This document shows positions 5,668-11,688 of a stretch of DNA of 11,688 nucleotides, piece after piece. The notes below the pieces were generated by a model. That model saw only the letters and a list, made by a program, of their open reading frames with translations. It made no database searches and was not told where the DNA came from. Both the position numbers and the translations under genes were made by a program. Numbering within the stretch: the first letter of the stretch is position 1; the number at the start of each line of letters is the position of its first letter. The DNA is from SURF-32 sp964648365 (GTDB lineage: Bacteria; Planctomycetota; Phycisphaerae; UBA1845): NCBI GenBank assembly GCA_964648365.1, contig CAZYLK010000188.1, positions 1 through 11,688 of the forward strand. The letters are read 5' to 3'.

Positions 5668-8346
5668 CTAGTCGCAGTTCACCCGTACCGGGCTGGCGCA
5701 ACCCTCGGGCACTTCCAGCGTCACTTCCACCTCGCCGTCAAAGCAGCAGGTGAACAGCGTCGCCTTGCGACCGCTGACGTTGACGTCGATCCGGATGCGA
5801 TCGCCGATCCGGAAAGTGTTCGGCTCACCGTCGAACCGATCGTCGCGGTACTTGGCGATCGCCTTGATCGTGCCGCCGCCCTTGCACTTGGCCTTCAGCT
5901 TCTTGAGCTGATCGCACACGCAGGCGCGCTCGCAGGAGATGCCCTCGCCGATGAACACGGCGCCCTGCCGGCGGTCGCATTCGCTCTTGAGAAGCTGCTC
6001 GCAGTCGTTGTTGTTGACGCAGCAGGCGCCCGCGATCGGGCACTGGAACGAACCGCACTCGCGACCGAAGTTGAAGCGGCCGCCCTGGGTCACGCACGCC
6101 TCCGGCAGGAGATCCTCGCAGCCGCCGTCGCCGAAGCAGCAGGCGCCCGGCTCCGGATCGGCGCCGAGCACGCCGGAGACGACGAGCGCGTAATCCGCGT
6201 CGATCTTCTGCGTCTCCACGTGACTGTCCTCGTTGATCTCGTCCGCGATGACCTCAACCGACCACTGGCCCGGCTCCGGATTCGCGACGAAGACGTTCTC
6301 GACGGTGTCGAGGACGTTCGACGACCCGCCCGGCGTGGACGTGTGGCTGTTCATCAGACCGTTGTTGCCCCAGTACTCGACGCCCGACGGGCTGACGACG
6401 TGGAGCGACAGGTCGTTGATGCGGTGCATGTTGCTGCCGGGCACGCCCGCCGGATCCGCATAGACCAGCGTCGCCGCGAGCCGCTCGGTGCCCTGCTCGA
6501 CCAGGACCGGGTGAACGGAACTGCTGCGCTGCTCGTCGAGCACGTCCGTCTCGTCGATGATCAGCATCTTGTCGCGGCTTTCGAACAGCGCCTTCAGGTC
6601 CGCCATGCCCCAGCCCTGATTGATGCGACCCAGACCGCCCTGGTTGAGCGGATACTGAAACGCCGTGTTGACCAGCATCGCCTTGGCGGTGGTCATGTGC
6701 GAACGGTTGTCGAAGACGTCGCCGTCCGGGTCCACCGGGTTGCCGAAGATGCCGTTGTGCCACATCTGGAAGAAGAGGCCGACGTGACCGCAGGTGATCG
6801 GCGTGGCCGCGCTGGTTCCGCTGAACTGCGAGTAGCCGCCGCCGTTCGAGGCACTGAGAACGCTGTCGTAGAAATGGGCCAGTTCGGGCTTGATGCGCCC
6901 GTCTTCGGCCGGTCCGGAACTGCCCGACGAGATGTCGTCGCCGCGGTTCAGCGTGTTGCGGTGCGTGATGCCGCCCACCGACAGCATGTTCTTGGCCCAC
7001 GCCTGCGGGCGCACGTCCGGCGTGCGGTTCGCATTGCTCATCGACTGGCAGATGGCGATGTCATTGACGAAGAGGATGTCGTCCATGTCGGCCGAGATCG
7101 ACGTGTACTGCCGGGTGCGGTTGTCGCCGGTGCTGTTGGTCTGGAACACCGCCCGGTATGGACCGTTCGGATCAACCAGTTCGGCGGTCGCCTCGTGGCG
7201 ATCGTTGGGCAGCCCGCGCAGCGGCGCCGCGTCCATAAAGATGCCGACGCCGTCGGGCAGCAAACCGCGTGCCGCCGCGTTATTTTCGCCGGTGCCGAAG
7301 ATGATGCCGTACACCGACGTGCCGTGGCCGGCGTCCGGGCCGTTCTGGCGATGGATGATCGGCGGCTGCTTCCAGTCCGGGTGGTTCATGTACACGCCCG
7401 TGTCCGCCGCTTCGCCGCGGACGCCTTCACCGGTGAATCCGGCGATCAGCTCCAGGTAGTTCGCGCCGCCGATCTCGCGGACGACGTCCATGTCCGGCTG
7501 CGCCTCGGCGATGCGGGCGTCCATCCATTGCACCTCGTCCACGAACGACAGCGCGTGGACCTGATCGACGGACAGGTTGGCTTCGACGCGGAAGCCCAGC
7601 GGGATCGTGCCGATCACGTCGCCGCCGAGGCCGCGAATCTGATCGGCCACGAAATCATGCTGCACGCCGCCGCGCTCGTACACCATGATCGAGTACTTAA
7701 GCACCTCCTGCGACAGGTTGCCCGCGTTAATCTGGGCGATCACGGTCTCCTCGAGCTTGTACGCCGGGTGATAGGGTCCGACCCAGCGCACGAACGGCAG
7801 GGCTTCCACCGCCTCGCGCACGTCCGGCGTCAGCCGCATGATGTACGCATGGTGGTTGACGAACTTGTAGATCGTGCCGCCCAGATCCTGAATGATCTCA
7901 CGATACTCGGTGATCGGCTGGCTGATGAACTGGACGAGGAACATCTCGTTGAAGTCGCGTGCGGCCAGCGCATCCGGAATGATCGGCTGCGTCTTGAGCG
8001 GGTCGAAGTTCGAGTACCGCATCCGGATCATGTAGGACGTGTCCCGCGGCCGGCTGAACGTCTCGCCGTCGCGGCTGATGGCGTAGAAGGGCGACACGTC
8101 GCCGCTGGGCGACGTCTCGTTCCACAACGCCACCACCACCGACGTGCCCGGCACGGCCACAAGGCGCTCGTCGCTGACGACGTTCGGCGTCACGCGAAAG
8201 GGTTCGGCGCCGCTGAGGCCCAGTTGATAGCCTGACGTCTCCGACGCCACGGCCAGGGTCGGCGACTGCCCGGACAGGGCCGGGCCGTCGGACGCCATGG
8301 CGACGGCGCCCAGCGCCAACACCCCAAACACACCAATTCGTCTCAT
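5668..8346 (-). CDS. Secreted subtilisin-family (S8, KP-43-like) serine peptidase with Cys-rich C-terminal repeats
   Basis: This 892-residue extracellular endopeptidase has a signal peptide at about residues 1-26. An Asp-box-like SRDGETFS lies at 91-98. Two related inhibitor/propeptide-like units follow at about 135-193 and 218-278. The S8 catalytic domain carries D315 (ADTGVYMNHPDW), H341 (GHGTSVYGI), S512 (FSGTSAATP) and likely oxyanion N438. A beta-sandwich at about 610-730 (ATLVYADPAGVPGS, INDLSLHVVSPSG, VENVFVANPEPGQWSVEV) matches the C-terminal domain of KP-43-type subtilases. Two 39-residue-spaced GACC repeats start at 734 and 773 (cysteines 736 and 775 are the first of each pair). The last 82 residues form a Cys/Lys-rich tail with CC at 867-868. 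The start at 8346 is set by AAGGAG 7 nt upstream and the signal peptide; the frame is open further upstream to 8544 but lacks both. It ends in a strong terminator. Natural substrate is unknown. Confidence 0.93.
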   Translation of the reverse strand: MRRIGVFGVLALGAVAMASDGPALSGQSPTLAVASETSGYQLGLSGAEPFRVTPNVVSDERLVAVPGTSVVVALWNETSPSGDVSPFYAISRDGETFSRPRDTSYMIRMRYSNFDPLKTQPIIPDALAARDFNEMFLVQFISQPITEYREIIQDLGGTIYKFVNHHAYIMRLTPDVREAVEALPFVRWVGPYHPAYKLEETVIAQINAGNLSQEVLKYSIMVYERGGVQHDFVADQIRGLGGDVIGTIPLGFRVEANLSVDQVHALSFVDEVQWMDARIAEAQPDMDVVREIGGANYLELIAGFTGEGVRGEAADTGVYMNHPDWKQPPIIHRQNGPDAGHGTSVYGIIFGTGENNAAARGLLPDGVGIFMDAAPLRGLPNDRHEATAELVDPNGPYRAVFQTNSTGDNRTRQYTSISADMDDILFVNDIAICQSMSNANRTPDVRPQAWAKNMLSVGGITHRNTLNRGDDISSGSSGPAEDGRIKPELAHFYDSVLSASNGGGYSQFSGTSAATPITCGHVGLFFQMWHNGIFGNPVDPDGDVFDNRSHMTTAKAMLVNTAFQYPLNQGGLGRINQGWGMADLKALFESRDKMLIIDETDVLDEQRSSSVHPVLVEQGTERLAATLVYADPAGVPGSNMHRINDLSLHVVSPSGVEYWGNNGLMNSHTSTPGGSSNVLDTVENVFVANPEPGQWSVEVIADEINEDSHVETQKIDADYALVVSGVLGADPEPGACCFGDGGCEDLLPEACVTQGGRFNFGRECGSFQCPIAGACCVNNNDCEQLLKSECDRRQGAVFIGEGISCERACVCDQLKKLKAKCKGGGTIKAIAKYRDDRFDGEPNTFRIGDRIRIDVNVSGRKATLFTCCFDGEVEVTLEVPEGCASPVRVNCD

Positions 8347-8353
8347 CTGAGAT

Positions 8354-8359
8354 CTCCTT
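8354..8359 (-). promoter_or_regulatory. Shine-Dalgarno AAGGAG deciding the start at 8346
   Basis: AAGGAG on the minus strand, 7 nt before the ATG that begins the signal peptide of the peptidase. It selects 8346 over the upstream in-frame TTG (8544) and ATG (8517) codons, neither of which has a comparable site. Confidence 0.82.
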
Positions 8360-8547
8360 CCAGACGGTGGGGAATACTCTCGAAAAAAAACTGTCAGCCG
8401 GAGCGCAGACTCGAACGAGTCCGCAAAGACCGCCTGGACGACCTGGCCAGCCCCCTTGCCACGGGCAACGGCGATCCCCGACACGCCGCTGCCAACCTCC
8501 AGCAATCCGTCACTCATCTTACTGCCCGGACGCCGCTGTTCCAAGCC

Positions 8548-9198
8548 TCATTTGGCCGGGGCAGCCAGACGGGCGTGGATTTCTCCCGCCCGTCGTTCGA
8601 TCAATCCCCAGTCCCTCCGCCGAAGCGTCTCAGCATCGAACAACGACGCGACAAACCCCACCCCGAAGGCCCCGGCCGCGAGTACGTCGGACATGTTGTC
8701 GAGCGTCACGCCTGAGGTAGGGAAGAGCCTCAATTCCGGTAAAGGTCCGAGAACCACGCGCACATAGTCCGCCAGGTTCGGTGGGCCGGGGAAGACTTTG
8801 ATGATGTCCGCACCTGCAAGGTGCGCGCGGTACATCTCGGTCGGCGTATAGGTTCCCGGCACGCTGGCGACGCCGAGACGGCGGGCCTCCGTCACCACCG
8901 CCTCATCAAACACGGGCGACACCAGAAACCGCGCCCCGGCCCGCACGGCGCGACCGGCCATGTCCGGCGTCAACACGGTCCCCGCTCCAACCAGCAGCGA
9001 CGGATCGGCGGCGAACTCCGCAACCAGCTCCAGCGCCCCCGGCGTTGTCAGCGTGAATTCCACCATCCGGAAGCCCCCCGCGACGGCCGCACGCATGGCG
9101 TCGCGGGCGACGGACTGGTCTGATGTCCGGATGATCGCGCTGACGCGCCGCTGACCCATCGCCTTGACGATCTCGCGAACATTTTCTGAAAGTGGCAT
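8548..9198 (-). CDS. eda: KDPG/KHG aldolase-family protein (2-dehydro-3-deoxy-phosphogluconate aldolase)
   Basis: This 216-residue TIM-barrel class I aldolase splits 2-keto-3-deoxy-6-phosphogluconate into pyruvate and glyceraldehyde 3-phosphate (Entner-Doudoroff or uronate catabolism). The Schiff-base lysine is K134 in ADIIKVFPG and the catalytic glutamate is E47 in VEFTLTTPGA. GAGTVLTP, GARFLVSP, SVPGTYTPTE and the phosphate-binding PTSGVTLDN are all present. Length is typical. The residue matching Arg49 of E. coli Eda is threonine (T51), a substitution that leaves exact substrate open: KDPG, 2-keto-4-hydroxyglutarate or the galactonate analogue are all possible. The start at 9198 follows an AAGGAGAGGA site; an in-frame ATG at 9267 would add 23 Arg-rich residues not seen in the family. 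It lies 201 bp upstream of the peptidase gene on the same strand, with no functional tie. Confidence 0.88.
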   Translation of the reverse strand: MPLSENVREIVKAMGQRRVSAIIRTSDQSVARDAMRAAVAGGFRMVEFTLTTPGALELVAEFAADPSLLVGAGTVLTPDMAGRAVRAGARFLVSPVFDEAVVTEARRLGVASVPGTYTPTEMYRAHLAGADIIKVFPGPPNLADYVRVVLGPLPELRLFPTSGVTLDNMSDVLAAGAFGVGFVASLFDAETLRRRDWGLIERRAGEIHARLAAPAK

Positions 9199-9541
9199 TG
9201 AGCGTCCTCTCCTTCGAGGCAACGTGACAGATTCGCGCGCCCGGGAGCCAGCCTGCCGAGGCGTCATCCGAGCGCGTTATGCGTTCGACATCTTACCCAA
9301 TGCCGGCTCCGCTCGATGCCCCCTGCCCTTCCCGCACGCGCCGGCCCGTCTTTGCGCGACCTCCACCGGCGCGCACGTGCCGATCGCTTCCCCGCACGGC
9401 CCGCATCAGATAGCCTGACGGCCCGTAGCCAGCCGCCCGTGCGACATCGCGGCGCGAAGCCGGCTGCGGACTCTGAAACGGCGCCTGATTGATACGCGGA
9501 GTGCTTTCGTCAGCGCGACAGCTGGCAGGATCGAACAAAAA
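9199..9541. other. Divergent intergenic region between the aldolase gene and lpxA
   Basis: 343 bp without a supportable gene. It must carry the promoters for both flanking genes. On the minus strand a TAAGAT hexamer at 9295-9290 could be a -10 for the aldolase gene, but no matching -35 is seen. No convincing plus-strand promoter for lpxA was found, and no tRNA, long repeat or strong hairpin is visible. Confidence 0.5.
9205..9214 (-). promoter_or_regulatory. Shine-Dalgarno AAGGAGAGGA deciding the start at 9198
   Basis: Purine-rich AAGGAGAGGA ends 6 nt before the ATG at 9198. It supports the short start. Its AGAGGA part is complementary to UCCUCU in the loops of the candidate small RNA at 5269-5386, a 6-nt match that may be chance. 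Confidence 0.7.
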
Positions 9542-10342
9542 GTGGGTATTCACCCGACAGCGATCGTCTCGCGGCACGCCGTCATCGACGCGACGGCCGA
9601 AATCGGCCCGTACGCCGTCCTCGACGGGCACGTGCATGTCGGCCCCGGCGTCCGCATCTACCCGCACGCCTACGTCACCGGTTGGACGACGCTCGACGAA
9701 GGCTGCGAGATTCACCCCGGCGCCGTGGTCGGTCACGCGCCGCAGGATCTGGCGTACACCGGTGCGGAGTCCTATTGCCGCATTGGCGCCGGCGCCATCA
9801 TCCGCGAGGGCGCATCCGTTCATCGCGGGACCGACGCCGGCTCGACCACGATCATCGGCAAGCGGTGTTTCATGATGGCGCAGACCCATGTGGCGCACAA
9901 CTGCGTCGTCGGCGACGACGTCAAGTTAGCCAATGGCGTGGCCCTGGCCGGCCACGTCCGCGTCGGCGATGGCACGTTCTTCGGCGGCGGCGCCGTGGTC
10001 CATCAGTTCGTGCGCATCGGCCGGCTCTGCATGATCACTGGCAATTCCCGGGTATCTCAGGACATTCCGCCGTTCGTCATGACGGACCACCACGGACGAT
10101 GCGCCGGGCTGAACGTCGTCGGGCTGCGTCGCGCCGGCATTCCGGTCGAGGAGCGGACCAATCTGCGCCGGCTCTTTCGCACGCTGGTTCGCCCGACGGG
10201 TCAGTTTCAGCGCACACTCGCCCTGCTGGCCGACCAGGCCCAAACCGCGCTCGGACGTGAGTTCGTCGAGTTCGTCCGGACGCCCTCGCGCCGCGGACTC
10301 GCGTCCGGGACGCGAGCGAGGCGAACGCCGATGGAGGCGTAA
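9542..10342 (+). CDS. lpxA: UDP-N-acetylglucosamine acyltransferase (LpxA)
   Basis: LpxA moves a 3-hydroxyacyl chain from acyl-ACP to the 3-OH of UDP-GlcNAc, the first step of lipid A synthesis in the cytosol. The 266-residue protein starts with the family's IHPTAIV and runs through left-handed beta-helix hexapeptides (IGPYAVL, VGPGVRI, CRIGAGAII) to about residue 180. The catalytic histidine is H119 in THVAHNC (with H116 ahead of it, the HxAH pattern). SQDIPPFVMT and GLNVVGLRRAGIPVEE lead into the C-terminal helical domain typical of LpxA. The start is a GTG, chosen because the conserved N-terminus begins right after it. Only a weak AGGA (9527-9530) lies upstream. The last ~20 residues are Arg-rich and not conserved. 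No other lipid A gene is next to it, whereas lpxA often sits with lpxD, fabZ or lpxB. It implies an LPS-type outer membrane. Confidence 0.93.
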   Translation: MGIHPTAIVSRHAVIDATAEIGPYAVLDGHVHVGPGVRIYPHAYVTGWTTLDEGCEIHPGAVVGHAPQDLAYTGAESYCRIGAGAIIREGASVHRGTDAGSTTIIGKRCFMMAQTHVAHNCVVGDDVKLANGVALAGHVRVGDGTFFGGGAVVHQFVRIGRLCMITGNSRVSQDIPPFVMTDHHGRCAGLNVVGLRRAGIPVEERTNLRRLFRTLVRPTGQFQRTLALLADQAQTALGREFVEFVRTPSRRGLASGTRARRTPMEA

Positions 10343-10454
10343 CCGCCGGCGCCCGCGCAGCACGCTTGGTGCGGCACGGCACCCGGTCGCACGTCGCGCC
10401 ATTCCCACGTCGCACGCTCGCGATGCCGCAACGGTGTCACGGTGGCCATGCGCG

Positions 10455-10483
10455 TTGACTTCCAAGCATCAATCCACTACGGT
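10455..10483 (+). promoter_or_regulatory. Promoter of the secreted beta-propeller-like protein gene
   Basis: TTGACT (10455-10460, 5 of 6 consensus), 17-bp spacer, TACGGT (10478-10483; first, second and last bases of the -10 consensus). Start of transcription near 10490 would give a 5' UTR of about 140 nt that contains the hairpin at 10506-10523. Confidence 0.55.
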
Positions 10484-10505
10484 GCCGTTATGCACGGCCG
10501 TTCTC

Positions 10506-10523
10506 ACGGCGTCGCCACGCCGT
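10506..10523 (+). other. Perfect hairpin in the predicted 5' UTR
   Basis: ACGGCGT (10506-10512), loop CGCC, ACGCCGT (10517-10523): 7 perfect pairs. It begins about 16 nt after the predicted transcription start and is not followed by a T-run, so it is not an intrinsic terminator. A 5'-end stabilising or regulatory structure is possible. No known riboswitch pattern is recognised. Confidence 0.5.
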
Positions 10524-10618
10524 CGCCCGTACGGCCAGCAAGACACCACAAACGATCCGGTCCGGCGTGCCCGCAGCCGCGTGGCGCGGGATTCGTCGGG
10601 TCTGTCTGATCCATCACT

Positions 10619-10624
10619 GGGAGG
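10619..10624 (+). promoter_or_regulatory. Shine-Dalgarno GGGAGG deciding the start at 10632
   Basis: GGGAGG with a 7-nt spacer to the ATG at 10632, which opens a signal peptide. The frame is open upstream to 10257, overlapping the end of lpxA, but that part has no start signal and is rejected. Confidence 0.8.
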
Positions 10625-10631
10625 TTGGAAC

Positions 10632-11678
10632 ATGAAGAGCGGACGTGTATGGTGCGCTGTCGCCCTGGCAGCGTTGTGTTGCGCTTCGAGCGCATCGGGA
10701 CAGTTCGTCTATATGACGAGCGTCGACTCGGGCAATTCTGTTTTTGCTCGATATGACGTCGCGAACAATCAGTGGACCCAGCTCACCGGCATCGACACGG
10801 GAGCGCAAATGGCGGTCAGCACGGCGGGCGATCTCTACGCCTATCGCCGCGGCGGCGCTATCCAGCGTTACAACCCGGATGATGATTCCTGGTCGGACGT
10901 CCAGGTCGCGCCCCCGGGATCGACGGGCAGCTACGGCAATCTGGAAGTCACCCGCGATGGCGAATTCCTCTACACGGAAGCAAACGTCATGCGTGTGTGG
11001 TACACCGAAGGCGGCGAGTGGCAGATGCGGGATCTGGCGTTTTCGCCCAACGTCATGGGCGATTACGATCCCACGTCCCACGAGTACGTCGTCGGCGAAT
11101 GGGGCACCGGCAATGCGCACATGATTGACCTGGGTGACTTCTCGGTGACCGACTTCACCGGCAATCCGGGCGGCAACGGTGAACGCGCCCGCCACTCCGT
11201 CATCCTCGACGGCAAGTACTACTTCCAGTACGGCAGCCTGGGTATCCATTACTACGACCTGTCCAATCCGGGTGCGGCCGCCGTCGATGCGTCCGGGCCT
11301 TACGGCGCGTTCTACAACTCCTCCGCCGTCGACCGGGGTTCCGGCATCATCTACGACTACGACCTCCGGACGCCCGGCAATTTCCGCAGCTTCGACCCCA
11401 GTACGGGGCAGTTCACGCCGCTGGCCGCCTTCAACTTCACGGGCAACCATTCCAGCATCGCGTTTACAAGCGGCGCCGCCCACTGCGTCTACAGGCTGAA
11501 AAAGAGCAAGTCGAAGAAGGGCTGCGACGCCTGCCCGGATCAGGGATCGGACTTCCGAACCGAGGCGGAATGCGAGGTCGTCAAGGATTGCACCAAGAAG
11601 CTCAAGACGCGCATCGCCTGCCCGCGCGGCGGCAACGGCATCTGCATTCTGAAGGGCAAGCGCTCTGACTGCGGCTAG
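10632..11678 (+). CDS. Secreted beta-propeller-like protein with Cys/Lys-rich tail, function unknown
   Basis: This 348-residue protein has a signal peptide at residues 1-23 (cleavage likely ASG|Q). The main body, about 24-283, has repeated blade-like strands ending in 'xYDxxxxxWxxL'-type motifs: FARYDVANNQWTQLTG, IQRYNPDDDSWSDV, IHYYDLSNPG, FRSFDPSTGQFTPLA. These resemble kelch or other beta-propeller repeats, but are too diverged to name a family with certainty. The last 64 residues (285-348) contain eight cysteines and many lysines (RLKKSKSKKGCDAC, CTKKLKTRIAC), probably a small disulfide-bonded module. There is no catalytic motif, sortase signal or PEP-CTERM motif. The start is fixed by GGGAGG and the signal peptide. 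The gene has its own promoter 290 bp downstream of lpxA. Export is likely; the role is not known. Confidence 0.85.
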   Translation: MKSGRVWCAVALAALCCASSASGQFVYMTSVDSGNSVFARYDVANNQWTQLTGIDTGAQMAVSTAGDLYAYRRGGAIQRYNPDDDSWSDVQVAPPGSTGSYGNLEVTRDGEFLYTEANVMRVWYTEGGEWQMRDLAFSPNVMGDYDPTSHEYVVGEWGTGNAHMIDLGDFSVTDFTGNPGGNGERARHSVILDGKYYFQYGSLGIHYYDLSNPGAAAVDASGPYGAFYNSSAVDRGSGIIYDYDLRTPGNFRSFDPSTGQFTPLAAFNFTGNHSSIAFTSGAAHCVYRLKKSKSKKGCDACPDQGSDFRTEAECEVVKDCTKKLKTRIACPRGGNGICILKGKRSDCG

Positions 11679-11688
11679 AACTGCCGCA

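Noticed and set aside
5234..5671. 145-codon plus-strand frame after the gap
   Set aside because: It runs through both loop repeats and the peptidase terminator and into its coding end, is Arg-rich with no motifs, and lacks start signals.
4387..8235. A 1282-codon plus-strand open frame starting upstream of folE and running antisense through the peptidase gene
   Set aside because: It is open only because the N run hides stops, including the folE stop. The part after the gap is antisense to a peptidase with an intact catalytic triad, and GC-rich codon bias keeps antisense frames open.
8371..8397. CTGACA and TATTCC on the minus strand as a promoter for the peptidase gene
   Set aside because: Spacer is only 15 bp and the second hexamer is a poor -10, so it was not listed as a feature.
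8347..8544. 66-codon N-terminal extension of the peptidase, containing an ATG at 8517
   Set aside because: No ribosome-binding site at either upstream start codon, while the ATG at 8346 has AAGGAG at 7 nt and begins a signal peptide. A separate small protein is not excluded but has no stop of its own.
10257..10631. In-frame upstream extension of the secreted beta-propeller-like protein overlapping lpxA
   Set aside because: Low-complexity Ser/Arg sequence with no start signal; the signal peptide and GGGAGG site fix the start at 10632.

Overview
The window is GC-rich and looks like a scaffold from a planctomycete, probably a Phycisphaerae-like lineage. That placement is an inference. It rests on the secreted subtilase with tandem GACC-type Cys-rich repeats, a second secreted protein with a Lys/Cys-rich tail, an ECF sigma/anti-sigma pair, and an LpxA-based (Gram-negative) envelope gene. 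One run of exactly 100 N (5130-5229) marks a scaffold join.

Layout. A C-rich octamer repeat (G-rich on the minus strand) precedes queE (7-carboxy-7-deazaguanine synthase). A ROK-family sugar kinase follows with an apparently leaderless start. A two-way hairpin separates it from a convergent minus-strand unit: ECF sigma factor, ATGA-overlapping zinc-finger anti-sigma factor, then an exported protein with two secretin_N-like repeats. Divergent from the sigma gene is folE (GTP cyclohydrolase I), cut at its 3' end by the N gap. After the gap comes a gene-free stretch that seems to hold a small RNA transcribed on the minus strand. Next are a minus-strand secreted S8 peptidase with a strong intrinsic terminator and a KDPG-aldolase-type gene, also minus. 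Two plus-strand genes finish the window: lpxA and a secreted beta-propeller-like protein with a good sigma70-type promoter and a 5' UTR hairpin.

How the genes relate. FolE makes dihydroneopterin triphosphate, which feeds both folate and the queuosine route in which QueE acts, so the left half holds two steps of 7-deazaguanine synthesis. The sigma, anti-sigma and secretin_N genes look like one envelope-linked regulatory unit. The ROK kinase and KDPG aldolase are both sugar-catabolic but are not adjacent. The two secreted proteins share a Cys-rich, Lys-rich C-terminal style.

The most unusual observation is the region 5269-5421. It contains two hairpins whose 20-nt loops are almost identical, whose stems differ in sequence but still pair, and whose A/C mismatches on the plus strand become G-U pairs on the minus strand. 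A good minus-strand promoter lies just upstream and a T-run lies just downstream. This is a candidate undescribed small RNA.
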